From Gilvimarinus algae (GTDB lineage: Bacteria > Pseudomonadota > Gammaproteobacteria > Pseudomonadales > Cellvibrionaceae), in NCBI RefSeq assembly GCF_030518215.1, contig NZ_JAULRT010000059.1, forward strand, positions 226,891 through 290,890: a stretch of DNA of 64,000 bases, written 5' to 3'. This document shows, one piece after another, positions 27,532 through 36,092 of the stretch. The stretch's first letter is position 1. Each line of letters opens with the position of its first letter. The translations under genes and the position numbers were made by a program. A model generated the notes under the pieces. It made no database searches and was not told the DNA's origin. It saw only the letters and a program-made list of their open reading frames with translations.

Positions 27532-27953
27532 GTCTCTTTGCGCGATTTGCTTTTTCCTTTGCCCGAACTCTTGGCCTTAGTGGCCGGTTTGGCTTTGGTT
27601 GTCGCTTTCCCAGCGGCGGTTGGCTTTTGTTCCGGGACGGGCGGCTCTAGCGGGTCTTCGCGGTCGGTCACGTAGGTGATGGCGTCGTTCACGGCGCGCG
27701 CGACCTTATCGTTCATCTCTTCCAGTTCTTGTGGCGACATAAAAAAGGTCATGTCCACGTCGTGCCGAATGTAGCGCGGGGGCAGGCGGTTCAGCGCCAC
27801 GCAGGCGACGTCGGCGACAAAGTTACGGTCGCCCTCGCGCGCCCGTTCGCTGGCTTCAAAGATGGCCTCGACGACGCGCTTCTCGTAGTAGTTGTGGATG
27901 GTATCCAGCTCATCCTGGCTGATGAAATGGGAGTGTCCGGTGTAGGCCAGCAT
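27528..27953 (-). CDS. ComFB-family protein with Lys-rich tail
   Basis: The protein has 141 residues. The first 95 match the late-competence ComFB family: IHNYYEKRVVEAIFEASE, then DVACVALNRLPPRYIRHDVD and FFMSPQELEEMNDKVARAV. The last 40 residues form a low-complexity Pro/Lys/Ala/Thr tail (KATTKAKPATKAKSSGKGK). ComFB proteins have recently been proposed to bind cyclic dinucleotides. In this genome the MSHA ATPase gene nearby also carries a c-di-GMP-binding N-terminus. A nucleic-acid role for the basic tail is inference. Confidence 0.85.
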   Translation of the reverse strand: MLAYTGHSHFISQDELDTIHNYYEKRVVEAIFEASERAREGDRNFVADVACVALNRLPPRYIRHDVDMTFFMSPQELEEMNDKVARAVNDAITYVTDREDPLEPPVPEQKPTAAGKATTKAKPATKAKSSGKGKSKSRKET

Positions 27954-28006
27954 AACAGTCTCCTCGCTCGTGGTAAGGGACAGTATAGACGCTCAATAAC
28001 ACCTCA

Positions 28007-30043
28007 TCAGCGCTTTGCGTTGCTGCGGATAATGTCGCGTAGTAAGAAACGCGCCGGGTGCAGCGCTTTGGCCAGTTCGCGAGTGAGCGGCAGCGGTTCG
28101 GCGTTGATGGTGCTCGCCAGTAGCTCGGCGGCCAGAGGCGTGTAGGCAAGACCGCGCGAGCCGTGGCCCGTGTTCACATAGAGCCCCGGTACATAGGGGG
28201 TGGAAGCAGTTATCTGCGCCCGGGCGTTGCGCGCCAGTGGGGCATAGACCTCTTTAAAGGCGTCGACATCGGCCACGGGTCCGACAATCGGCAGATAATC
28301 GGGTGTTGTGCAACGAAAAGCGGCGCGGCCCTCGAGCGCCTGGGGTGGGTAGCTGCCGAGGCTGTCTGCCAGTGCCGGGCCGAAATCGCCCAGGTGAGCC
28401 AGGTTGTCGCTGTGATCCCGCGCGGTAGGGGTCAGCTCGGTTTCGCCCAGGTTAAAGGTCGCGCCCAGGCAGTGCCGCCTCTCGCGTGCAGGCGCCAGAT
28501 AGCCGCGCTCACACAGGGCAATGCGCAGCTGGAGGCTCTCGCGGGTGGCTGGCAGGTAACTGACCTGGCCACGAATGGGTTTGAGCGGCAGGTGCGCCAG
28601 AGGCGCGAATTGGCCGCTGAAATGGGCGCAGGCGATCACTGCCACATCGCCCTGCCATTCGCGGCCTTCGCTGTCGCTGGCGCGCCAGTTATGACCGTCG
28701 AACGCCAGCTGATCAATCGCGCAGTGTGTCTGCACCTGAATATTGGGGTGCTCCAGCAGAATGCGGCACAGCGCCCTGGGATCGATCCAGCCGCAGCCGG
28801 GGAAAAACAGCCCGCCGGCGGCAAGGGGCAGCCCCGCGAGGTCGCTGGCCTGCTCGGCACTGAGCCGGCGCACCAGTTGTTGCGACTCGCCCAGTGCGGC
28901 CATCACGTCCTGCTGGGCCCGGGCTTTGTCCTCGCTGGTGGCCATTTGCAATACGCCGCAGGCCTCGCCCAGTTCACGGTACTCTTGCCACAGCGGGGCA
29001 TAGTAACCCTGGGCGTAGACCAGCGCCTGCAGATTAAACGCCGGCAGCGTTTCGGCGCGGTGGCTGAGCTTGCTGTAGAGCAGCCCCTGAGGATTGCCCG
29101 ACCCTTGAGAGGCAACCGTATCGCGCTCTAGCACCTGCACCTGCCAGCCGCGCAGGGCCAGGGACCTGGCGGTATGACACCCCGCGAGCCCGGCGCCTAT
29201 CACCAGGGCGTGTTTGCCGCCGCTGTGAGTGGCCCTTGGATGAATATCCAGCGCCCGCTGCGCGGCGCTGGCTGTCGGCGCGCCGCTTACCTGCCACTGG
29301 GCGCGGAGCATCTCCCGCTTGCGGCCGTAACCCGGCACCTTGACGATGGCAAAGCCCGCCGCCTTGAGACCGCGCTTGACGATACCTGCACTGCTGAATG
29401 TGGCGGCCGTGGTGGCGGGGCCGGACAGCTCGGCCATCACCGCAAAAAGCTCTTCCCGCCACATCTCGGGGTTTTTGCTCGGCGCGAAGCCGTCGAGGAA
29501 CCAGGCATCGGCGCGAAAACGCGGGCTGCGCCAGCGCGCATCTGTACTTGTCAGGCACTGCTCAAAACCGGCGACGGCGTCGTCGATGATCAGCGTCAGG
29601 CTCACCGGCCCAAAGTGCATCCGGTAGATGCCCGGGCCCAGGTAATCCGGGTATTGCGCCAGCAAGGCCTGGGTGAGATCGCCCAGTTCGGGCCAGAGCG
29701 ACAGAGCGCGTTTTATGTCCTCGCGCCCGAGGGGGTATTTTTCTACAGAGATAAACTGCAGGCGCACGCCGACCGGTGCCACCTGCCGCCACAGCTGCCA
29801 GGCGGCAAGAAAATTGAGGCCGGTGCCAAAGCCGGTTTCGGCAATGGTAAAGATCGGCTCCGGCTGCCCGTGAACGGGCGCAAGAGCGGCGAAACGCTCG
29901 GGAAGCTGGTTGGCCTCAAGAAACACATGGCGCGTTTCAGCCAGGCCATCGTGGCGAGAAAAATACACATCGCCAAAACTGGCCGACAGGGGCTGGCCCT
30001 GCTCATCCCAGTGCAGAGATGAATGGCTGGGTGGCTCGCTCAC
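28007..30043 (-). CDS. mnmC: Bifunctional tRNA wobble modification enzyme MnmC
   Basis: Makes 5-methylaminomethyl-2-thiouridine at tRNA position 34. The protein has 678 residues, normal for the fused enzyme. The N-terminal methyltransferase part contains GDVYFSRHDGLAETRHVFLE, AETGFGTGLNFLAAW and AWFLDGFAPSKNPEMW. The C-terminal FAD-dependent oxidase begins with HALVIGAGLAGCHTARSLALRG (about residue 275) and ends GHGSRGLAYTPLAAELLA. The GTG at 30043 overlaps the stop of the flavodoxin gene by four bases (GTGA), which decides the start; an ATG 33 bases earlier is possible. It is the third gene of a minus-strand operon. Confidence 0.94.
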   Translation of the reverse strand: MSEPPSHSSLHWDEQGQPLSASFGDVYFSRHDGLAETRHVFLEANQLPERFAALAPVHGQPEPIFTIAETGFGTGLNFLAAWQLWRQVAPVGVRLQFISVEKYPLGREDIKRALSLWPELGDLTQALLAQYPDYLGPGIYRMHFGPVSLTLIIDDAVAGFEQCLTSTDARWRSPRFRADAWFLDGFAPSKNPEMWREELFAVMAELSGPATTAATFSSAGIVKRGLKAAGFAIVKVPGYGRKREMLRAQWQVSGAPTASAAQRALDIHPRATHSGGKHALVIGAGLAGCHTARSLALRGWQVQVLERDTVASQGSGNPQGLLYSKLSHRAETLPAFNLQALVYAQGYYAPLWQEYRELGEACGVLQMATSEDKARAQQDVMAALGESQQLVRRLSAEQASDLAGLPLAAGGLFFPGCGWIDPRALCRILLEHPNIQVQTHCAIDQLAFDGHNWRASDSEGREWQGDVAVIACAHFSGQFAPLAHLPLKPIRGQVSYLPATRESLQLRIALCERGYLAPARERRHCLGATFNLGETELTPTARDHSDNLAHLGDFGPALADSLGSYPPQALEGRAAFRCTTPDYLPIVGPVADVDAFKEVYAPLARNARAQITASTPYVPGLYVNTGHGSRGLAYTPLAAELLASTINAEPLPLTRELAKALHPARFLLRDIIRSNAKR

Positions 30044-30561
30044 AGGCCAAATTCGCGAGTGATCTGGGCGCACCACTGGCGGATGCGCTCATCGGTTAAT
30101 TCAAATTCATTTTCTTCGTCGAGGGCGAGGCCGACAAACTGGGTGTTGTCGTTGATCAGGGCCTTGGACGCCTCAAACTCATAGCCCTCTACCGGCCAGT
30201 AGCCGCAGGGCAGGGCGCCCAGGGCAAGCACTTTGGCATGCAAATAGCCCATGGCGTCGAGAAACCACTCGGGGTAGCCCACCTGATCGCCAAGCCCATA
30301 GTGCGCGACTTTTTTGTCTTGCCAACCCACCTGGTCGATCTCCTCCCAGATTTCCTCCCAATCCTCCTGCAGCTCGCCGTAGTCCCAGGTGGGCATGCCG
30401 AGAATCACGCAGTCATAAAATCCCGCCTCAACAATCGGCGTTTCGGCAATGTTGAATATGTCTACTCTGTCTTCACCAATTTGCTGGCGAATTTTTTCGC
30501 CGGCGATTTCGGTGTAGCAGGTGGAGCTGCCGTAAAACAGGCCGATGGGTGCGCGGCTCAT
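30040..30561 (-). CDS. Flavodoxin (long-chain)
   Basis: Electron carrier of 173 residues. The FMN phosphate loop is GLFYGSSTCYTEIAGEKIRQ. The isoalloxazine-binding segments PTWDYGELQEDWE and YGLGDQVGYPEWFLDA are the long-chain flavodoxin (FldA/FldB) pattern, except that the phosphate loop has STCYTE in place of the usual T-G-N-T. The start overlaps the stop of the upstream MioC-like gene (ATGA). The frame continues nine codons further upstream but those are unlikely. Two flavodoxin-fold genes and mnmC are therefore in one operon. Confidence 0.9.
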   Translation of the reverse strand: MSRAPIGLFYGSSTCYTEIAGEKIRQQIGEDRVDIFNIAETPIVEAGFYDCVILGMPTWDYGELQEDWEEIWEEIDQVGWQDKKVAHYGLGDQVGYPEWFLDAMGYLHAKVLALGALPCGYWPVEGYEFEASKALINDNTQFVGLALDEENEFELTDERIRQWCAQITREFGL

Positions 30562-31004
30562 AGTTGCGTTATCCACTCTTTGAGCCACTGCTCGGCTAGG
30601 GGCTCCGGGTCCTCCCCGGTGGAAGCGTCCAACACCAGCGGCTCGCCAACGCGCACCGCGCCGATATCGCTCATGGCGTCATCAATAGCGCGGCCGGCCT
30701 CGGCAAAAGTGACGTAGCTGCTGTCGCCGAGATTAATGATGCCATAGCGGCGCCCGGCGATGGGCGGATAACTGCGCGTCAGCTCGAGGTAGAGCGGTTG
30801 AATATTGCCCGGCAGATCACCCGCGCCCGTATTGGATGTGCAGATCAGCAGAATGTCATCGGGGTTGTCGGTGATGTCGGAGGCTTCGGGCAGAGGGTTG
30901 ACCACCGCCTCAAAGCCCGCGTTCTCCAGAACGTCTTTGGCGCTGGCGGCCACCATTTCCGCCGTGCCCATTTCCGAGCCCACCAGAATTTGAATACGTG
31001 TCAT
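30558..31004 (-). CDS. mioC: MioC-like flavodoxin-domain protein
   Basis: The protein has 148 residues beginning MTRIQILVGSEMGTAEMVA, the flavodoxin/MioC-type phosphate loop. TSNTGAGDLPGNIQPLYLEL is the second FMN-binding segment and YGIINLGDSSYVTFAEAGRA the third. MioC supports biotin synthase in E. coli. The start is ATG 31004; upstream codons are open but not conserved. It precedes the flavodoxin gene with a four-base overlap. Confidence 0.85.
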   Translation of the reverse strand: MTRIQILVGSEMGTAEMVAASAKDVLENAGFEAVVNPLPEASDITDNPDDILLICTSNTGAGDLPGNIQPLYLELTRSYPPIAGRRYGIINLGDSSYVTFAEAGRAIDDAMSDIGAVRVGEPLVLDASTGEDPEPLAEQWLKEWITQL

Positions 31005-31059
31005 CGTCTGTGCTCCGGCAAAAGCCGCCCATGATAATGGTTTTGCTGGGGTTCTGCAT

Positions 31060-31524
31060 TTACAGTGCCCCGGCAAAATCCAGTTGCCGCCAGGCCTCGT
31101 AGACGATCACTGAGACGGCGTTGGACAGGTTCATACTCCGGCTGTTGGGGCACATGGGAATACGCAGCACCTGCTCGGGCGGCAGCGACTCGCGAATACT
31201 GGCCGGCAGGCCGCGGGTTTCCGGGCCAAAAAGCAAAAAATCGCCCTGGGCAAAGCGAGTGTCGCTGGGCCGGGCACGGCCTTTGGTGCTGAGGGCAAAA
31301 AGCCGCGCCGGTTCGGCCCTGGCCAAAAAATCAGGCCAATCGGTGTAGATTTGCATATCCTGCCACTCGCCGTAATCCAAACCAGCGCGGCGCAGCCGCT
31401 TGTCATCCAGCTCAAAGCCCAGCGGCTCTATCAGGTGTACCTGGCAGCCGGTGTTGGCCGCCAGACGAATAATGTTGCCGGTGTTGGGGGGGATCTCCGG
31501 CTCAAACAGGACAATATGGAACAT
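31060..31524 (-). CDS. trmL: tRNA (cytidine(34)-2'-O)-methyltransferase
   Basis: SPOUT-family methyltransferase of 154 residues (family about 157). It begins with [31 protein letters not shown] and [20 protein letters not shown] form the knotted SAM-binding site. It 2'-O-methylates the wobble base of the tRNALeu isoacceptors. With trhO and mnmC it makes three wobble-position genes in this window, scattered rather than linked. It is followed, after 55 bases, by mioC on the same strand. Confidence 0.94.
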   Translation of the reverse strand: MFHIVLFEPEIPPNTGNIIRLAANTGCQVHLIEPLGFELDDKRLRRAGLDYGEWQDMQIYTDWPDFLARAEPARLFALSTKGRARPSDTRFAQGDFLLFGPETRGLPASIRESLPPEQVLRIPMCPNSRSMNLSNAVSVIVYEAWRQLDFAGAL

Positions 31525-31542
31525 TTGCTAATAACGGGTTCT

Positions 31543-31570
31543 TTGGGCTATTTTCGGCTAAGGTTATAAG
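31543..31570 (+). promoter_or_regulatory. Candidate promoter of the MSHA operon leader
   Basis: TTGGGC at 31543-31548 and TATAAG at 31565-31570 are separated by 16 bases, giving an expected start near 31577, exactly where a long inverted repeat begins. A second possible -10 (TATAAT, 31686-31691) lies further downstream. Motif reading only. Confidence 0.3.
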
Positions 31571-31575
31571 GCACT

Positions 31576-31670
31576 CGCTGACACTGACGCAATCGTCTAA
31601 ACGCGATGCTTGACTCATCGACCCAAACTTGGGTGTAGCTTTGTGGCAGGGGCGATGTCAGTGTCTGGCG
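31576..31670 (+). ncRNA. Candidate structured leader RNA before mshI
   Basis: A closing stem pairs GACACTGAC (31580-31588) with GTCAGTGTC (31657-31665), extended by CGC/GCG across a small internal loop. Inside it, GCAATCG (31589-31595) pairs with CGATGC (31604-31609) with one bulged A, and CATCG (31616-31620) pairs with CGATG (31653-31657, the last base shared with the closing stem) around an ACCC/GGGT hairpin (31621-31634). This forms a three-way-junction-like fold in the gap between divergent trmL and the MSHA operon. It lacks the GEMM c-di-GMP riboswitch core. It may be a riboswitch, a leader or a DNA operator. Confidence 0.35.
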
Positions 31671-31819
31671 GCCACTTAGGATAATTATAATGGCAGGTTA
31701 TTGCATCTGGTGAAAAGCGCGTCTAAATGGCATAGTGATGGCGTATTTTTCGTTTCATTGGTTCCGTCGAGCCTTGGCGCTGATCTTTTTGCGCCCGGCG
31801 GCGGACACCGACCTCGGGA

Positions 31820-32749
31820 GTGGACCGTTTGAATTTGTTTCGTGCCAAAAAACGCAAGTACGAAATGATTGGAGTGGAGTTTGCCACGGAAGGCGTGGCC
31901 TTTGCTCATATTGAGCGGGTGGTGGGGCAGTTGCCCCGATTGCTCTCGGCCGAATTTCTCCCCTGTGAACCCGAAGAGGCGCCCGCCAGATTGCGTGAGC
32001 GCCTGGGTAAGCTCAATTTGCGCGGCTTGCCGGCAACCGCCGTGTTGGCGAGTACCGGGTATCAGCTATTGCTGGGCGATGCGCCCAAAGTCCCCGCCGA
32101 GGAGCTCAACGAAGCGCTGCGCTGGCGTGTAAAGGATCTGGTGAGCTTTCCCGTGGCCGATGCGGTGATCGATGCGTTTCTTCTACCCGATTCCTGCAGC
32201 CGCGGCGATGCCCGCCTCGCCTATGTAACCGTCGCGCGGCGCGAAGCTGTGGCTTCTCTGGTCGCGGCCATGGAGGAAACCTCCCTCTCGCTGGCGGCCA
32301 TTGAAATTCCCGAGTTGGCACTCGCGCGCTTGGTGGAGGTCGGCTATGACACCGCCCGGCCCGTGGCGCTCGTTAACCTCTATCAGGGCGGTGGCAGCTT
32401 GCTGATGGTGAAGGCCGGTGAGCTGTACCTCGCGCGCAACTTTAAGCTCGATTACAACGCCGGATTGCTGGACGATATTCCGGTGGATGCCCTGACGCTG
32501 GAGCTGCAGCGCTCGCTCGATTATTTCGAGCGCCAGTTGCGCCAGCCACCCGCCGCCAGAATTTTGCTGTGCGGCGAGAACGTCTCTGCCGACAAGCTCA
32601 CCGAGTCCCTAACCAGCGCTTTGCCTGGGCGCATGGATTTGCTCGATTGGTCTGCCGCGCTGACTAGTGAAGAGCCAGTGGCTGAGCATCATCAGGCGCT
32701 GTGTCTGCGTGCCCTGGGAGCAGCCTTGCGTGAAGAGGCGGTCCGCTGA
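31820..32749 (+). CDS. mshI: MSHA biogenesis protein MshI (PilM-like)
   Basis: Cytoplasmic actin-like-fold protein of 309 residues, the first gene of the MSHA (mannose-sensitive haemagglutinin) type IV pilus operon. It begins GVEFATEGVAFAHIERVVG, with the PilM-type fold continuing through ALRWRVKDLVSFPVADAVID and VALVNLYQGGGSLLMVKAG. It would recruit the PilN/PilO-like proteins encoded next to the inner face of the membrane. The start is GTG 31820. Its stop overlaps the ATG of the next gene by one base (TGATG). Confidence 0.85.
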   Translation: MDRLNLFRAKKRKYEMIGVEFATEGVAFAHIERVVGQLPRLLSAEFLPCEPEEAPARLRERLGKLNLRGLPATAVLASTGYQLLLGDAPKVPAEELNEALRWRVKDLVSFPVADAVIDAFLLPDSCSRGDARLAYVTVARREAVASLVAAMEETSLSLAAIEIPELALARLVEVGYDTARPVALVNLYQGGGSLLMVKAGELYLARNFKLDYNAGLLDDIPVDALTLELQRSLDYFERQLRQPPAARILLCGENVSADKLTESLTSALPGRMDLLDWSAALTSEEPVAEHHQALCLRALGAALREEAVR

Positions 32750-33354
32750 TGCAGTCGATTAACCTCTACACCGCCGAATTCCAGCCCGATCGTTCGCCGC
32801 TGCGCGCCGGGCAGATGTTGCTCGCCTGTGCGGCCTTTTGCTTGTTGCTGGTGCTGGTGAGCCTATGGTATCGCTCAGGCACCAGTGAGCTGGCCGGTGA
32901 ACTTGAGGCGCTTTCAGGCGACAACTTGCGCCTTGCCGTTGAGCGCGACGCCCTCGCCAGAGCCAGCAATGGTGCCGATGCCGAGTCGCTGGCCAGTGAG
33001 CTTGCGCAGGTTCGCGCCCTGATCAAAGACAGGTTGGCGCTGGCGGACATGCTCGCCCGTGAAGACATGGGCAATGCCGGCGGCTTCTCCGCACAGCTTG
33101 TTGCCCTGGCCCGCCTGTCAGAGCCCAGCTTGTCTCTGAGCGAGTTTTCGTTGTCCGATGCTGGCCGCTATGTCACCCTCGAAGGGCTCACCGCCGAGCC
33201 GGCAGCCGTACCGCGCTATCTCGAGCGGCTTCAAGGCGAGGACGCTTTTGCCGGCAGTGCGTTTGGGGTTCTATCCCTGGCGCCCGATGATGGCAAGGGT
33301 TACCCCTTTGCCGTAAAGGCACCGGCGGCGGGAGGCAGCAGTGAATCTCGATAA
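32749..33354 (+). CDS. MSHA biogenesis protein, PilN-like (MshI2)
   Basis: Bitopic inner-membrane protein of 201 residues with a short cytoplasmic start (QSINLYTAEFQPDRSPLR, which matches the PilN motif that docks to PilM). One membrane helix (LLACAAFCLLLVLVSLWY) and a coiled-coil (LAGELEALSGDNLRLAVERD) precede a periplasmic ferredoxin-like domain (LSLSEFSLSDAGRYVTLEGL). It is often fused to or annotated with MshI. It overlaps mshJ by 14 bases. Confidence 0.82.
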   Translation: MQSINLYTAEFQPDRSPLRAGQMLLACAAFCLLLVLVSLWYRSGTSELAGELEALSGDNLRLAVERDALARASNGADAESLASELAQVRALIKDRLALADMLAREDMGNAGGFSAQLVALARLSEPSLSLSEFSLSDAGRYVTLEGLTAEPAAVPRYLERLQGEDAFAGSAFGVLSLAPDDGKGYPFAVKAPAAGGSSESR

Positions 33355-34030
33355 ATTGAATGATCAGATCGACAAGCTCAGCCTGCGCGAGCGGGTGATC
33401 GTGCTCGCCGCCGTGCTTCTGGTGCTCTATGGCCTCTGGTATTTGTTCTGGTTTGGCTCGGCGCTTGCCGAGCGCGATGCGAGCGAGGCGCGCCTGCAAA
33501 CCGAGCGCACCGAGCAACAACAGTTGCAGCAGCAAATTGACACTTTTCGTCAACTTGCAAGCGGTCAGGCGTTGCAGAGCAAGCGCGCTGAGCTGCAAGC
33601 CGCCGAACAGCGTCTGGCGAGTATAGACGCGCAACTGGCCGAGCTGACCAACGGCTTGATTCGGGCCGATCAGCTGGCCCGGGTGCTGCAGGATGTCCTA
33701 GCGCAAACGGCCTCGCTGACGCTGCTTGAGGTGGTCACCGAGCCGGTCACCCGAGTGAGCGTCACAGACGCCTCGGCCGCCGCTGAAGCATCTGCGCAGG
33801 ACCAAACGCAACCTCAACCTCAAAAAAGCGCCGGGGTTTACCGGCACAGCGTTAAGGTAACTGTCAGCGGGCGCTATTTTGATGTGCTCGATCTTATCCG
33901 GCGGCTCGAATCGCTCGAGTGGCGTTTCTACTGGGAGTCGCTGCACTACGAGGTGATCGGCTATCCCAACGCTTTGGTGATTATCCGGGTGTATACCTTG
34001 AGCGCTGAGGAGGGACGTCTGGGTGTATAA
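33341..34030 (+). CDS. mshJ: MSHA biogenesis protein MshJ (PilO-like)
   Basis: Bitopic protein of 229 residues, GTG start. One N-terminal membrane helix (RVIVLAAVLLVLYGLWYLFWF) is followed by a long Gln-rich coiled coil (about 45-100, RTEQQQLQQQIDTFRQ). The periplasmic domain ends VKVTVSGRYFDVLDLIRRLE, the PilO/MshJ pattern. It forms the alignment complex with the PilN-like partner and links to the secretin. It overlaps the mshK start by eight bases. Confidence 0.85.
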   Translation: MNLDKLNDQIDKLSLRERVIVLAAVLLVLYGLWYLFWFGSALAERDASEARLQTERTEQQQLQQQIDTFRQLASGQALQSKRAELQAAEQRLASIDAQLAELTNGLIRADQLARVLQDVLAQTASLTLLEVVTEPVTRVSVTDASAAAEASAQDQTQPQPQKSAGVYRHSVKVTVSGRYFDVLDLIRRLESLEWRFYWESLHYEVIGYPNALVIIRVYTLSAEEGRLGV

Positions 34031-34349
34031 GACATTGGCACTACTGACCTTGCTCGCCCCCACGGTGTTTGCCCAAAGTTTGCGCGATCCGACGCAGCCA
34101 CTGGGCCATCGCTCGAGCGCCGATGATATTGGGCTCAAGCTACACTCGGTACTCATAAGTGAAACGCGCACGCTCGCTGTGATCAACGGTGAATTGGTGC
34201 GCGAGGGTGAGGCCCTCGTGCGGTTGCCGGAGGTGACCGTGGAGAAAATCAATCGCAGTGACGTTGTGCTTAAGCGCAATGGCAAGACAATGGTACTCAA
34301 GCTACTGGACCAGCCAGAGACAGAGTCGATAAAGACAGACCGACCTTGA
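34023..34349 (+). CDS. mshK: MSHA biogenesis protein MshK
   Basis: Small periplasmic protein of 108 residues with a signal peptide (LALLTLLAPTVFAQS), then RDPTQPLGHR and LHSVLISETRTLAVINGELV. That DPTxP-plus-beta-barrel layout is the GspC/PilP-like MshK type. The GTG start is inside the mshJ end. It is thought to connect the inner-membrane platform to the MshL secretin. Confidence 0.82.
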   Translation: MYKTLALLTLLAPTVFAQSLRDPTQPLGHRSSADDIGLKLHSVLISETRTLAVINGELVREGEALVRLPEVTVEKINRSDVVLKRNGKTMVLKLLDQPETESIKTDRP

Positions 34350-34374
34350 GGTTAAGCGTAAGGGTGAACAGGCA

Positions 34375-36090
34375 ATGAAGTGGAACCACTCAGGTAAAAC
34401 GGGCGCAGCCGTGATGGCCGCGCTGCTCATCGGTTGTGCTCAGCCACAGGAAAAAACGCTGAGCATTGAAACCGAGATGGCGCGTGTGGCCGAAGAGGCC
34501 GCACCGGCACCTGTCAGCGTACCCGAGGCGGTTCACGACACCCTGGCAGAGCCGGCCCCGCAGGTGGCCGCCGAGCGTTTTGATGTGTCGGTCAACGAAG
34601 TGCCGGCGCGGGCGTTTTTTCTGTCGCTGGTGGAGGGCACAGGCACCAACATTGTTGTGCACCCCGAAGTCTCCGGTGCCATCTCCCTGAACCTGCGCGA
34701 TGTCGCAGTTGCCGACGTGCTGGATGTGACCCGCGACATCTACGGGTACGAATACAAACAGCGCAACGGCATCTACACCGTTTATCCGAATCATTTACGC
34801 ACAGAGGTGTTTCATCTCAATTACTTGGATGTTCAGCGCGTGGGCGTGTCCGACACCAGCGTGCTGATTGGGCGCGGCGAGTCGCAAAGTGGCAATGTCG
34901 GCGGCAGCGCCGGCAATCAATCCGTCAGCAGCGGCGACACCCAAAATTTACTCGGCATGCTCGAGGGCGACACTGGCAACAAAGCCACGGCACTGACGCC
35001 CGGCTCGCGCATTCAGACGCTCAATCGCACCGATTTCTGGCAGTCGGTCAGGGTGGCGGTGTCGGCCATTATCGGTGGCGAGAGCGAAGACCGGATGGTC
35101 ATGGTGTCGCCTCAGGCCGGTATGCTGGTGGTCAAGGCGCTGCCCCACGAGCTAAGTGCGGTGCGCGAATTTCTCGAGCGCTCCGAGTTGAGTGTTGGTC
35201 GTCAGGTCATACTCGAGGCCAAGATTTTGGAAGTGCGCTTGAGAGAAGGCTACGACACGGGCATCGACTGGAGCGAAATTTCCGGCCAGATTGGCTATGG
35301 CTACAATCGCGAGCTGGGCCGCACTCTGAACGATCAGCTCAGCTGGCGCGACGCGATTCCCGGCTCTTTCACCGCTGAGCAAAATGTCACCGACGGCTTT
35401 CTCAAGCAAACCGACCAGCTGTTTACCTCGATTTTGCAAGTAACGGATATTTCCGAGCTGGTGTCGCTGCTTGAAACCCAAGGCAACGTGCAGGTGTTGT
35501 CAAGCCCGCGCATCTCTACCGTCAACAACCAAAAAGCCGTTATCCGTGTCGGCTCGGATGAATACTTTATTACCGGCATTTCCAGCAACACCACGGCCAA
35601 TGCCTCGGCGGTGACCAGCACGCCCAATATTGAGTTGTCGCCGTTTTTCAGTGGTATATCACTGGATGTGACACCGCAGATCTCCGATGACGACAATGTC
35701 ATCTTGCACATTCATCCGGTGGTCAGTGACGTCACTGACCAGCAAAAAGACTTCACCATCGGCAGTGAGGACTTTTCACTGCCGCTGGCGCTGCGCGGTG
35801 TGCGCGAGTCGGACAGTATCGTTCGCGCCCGCTCCGGCCAGGTGATTGTGTTGGGCGGCCTGATGCAGGAAACGCGCAACAATCGCGACGGTAAAAACCC
35901 GGGCCTTGGCGATATCCCCCTGCTGGGTTCGCTGTTCCGCACTACCAGTCGCTCGCTGGTCAAAACCGAGCTGGTGATCCTGCTGCGCCCGATTGTCGCC
36001 AACACCGATGCCTGGAACGAACAAATCAACGGTGCGCTCAACCGGGTCAATGCCATCGGCAATGAACACCGGCGTATGCTGGAGGAGTAA
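34375..36090 (+). CDS. mshL: MSHA secretin MshL
   Basis: Outer-membrane secretin of 571 residues, through which the pilus leaves the cell. The lipoprotein signal has lipobox LLIGC (MAALLIGCAQPQ). An STN/N0-like domain (FDVSVNEVPARAFFLSLVEG) and an N1 region precede the secretin core. The core ends in the classical LGGLMQETRNNRDGKNPGLG and DIPLLGSLFRTTSRSLVKTE with ELVILLRPIV. A Ser/Gly-rich insertion lies at about residues 165-205. It precedes mshM by two bases. Confidence 0.93.
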   Translation: MKWNHSGKTGAAVMAALLIGCAQPQEKTLSIETEMARVAEEAAPAPVSVPEAVHDTLAEPAPQVAAERFDVSVNEVPARAFFLSLVEGTGTNIVVHPEVSGAISLNLRDVAVADVLDVTRDIYGYEYKQRNGIYTVYPNHLRTEVFHLNYLDVQRVGVSDTSVLIGRGESQSGNVGGSAGNQSVSSGDTQNLLGMLEGDTGNKATALTPGSRIQTLNRTDFWQSVRVAVSAIIGGESEDRMVMVSPQAGMLVVKALPHELSAVREFLERSELSVGRQVILEAKILEVRLREGYDTGIDWSEISGQIGYGYNRELGRTLNDQLSWRDAIPGSFTAEQNVTDGFLKQTDQLFTSILQVTDISELVSLLETQGNVQVLSSPRISTVNNQKAVIRVGSDEYFITGISSNTTANASAVTSTPNIELSPFFSGISLDVTPQISDDDNVILHIHPVVSDVTDQQKDFTIGSEDFSLPLALRGVRESDSIVRARSGQVIVLGGLMQETRNNRDGKNPGLGDIPLLGSLFRTTSRSLVKTELVILLRPIVANTDAWNEQINGALNRVNAIGNEHRRMLEE

Positions 36091-36092
36091 CA

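Noticed and set aside
31576..31670. Reading the leader before mshI as a GEMM c-di-GMP-I riboswitch
   Set aside because: GACGCAA and CTAAAC occur, but the AGGGCAAACC core and the GGTAGG-type P3 receptor are missing, and the stem order differs. Retained only as an unclassified structured element.
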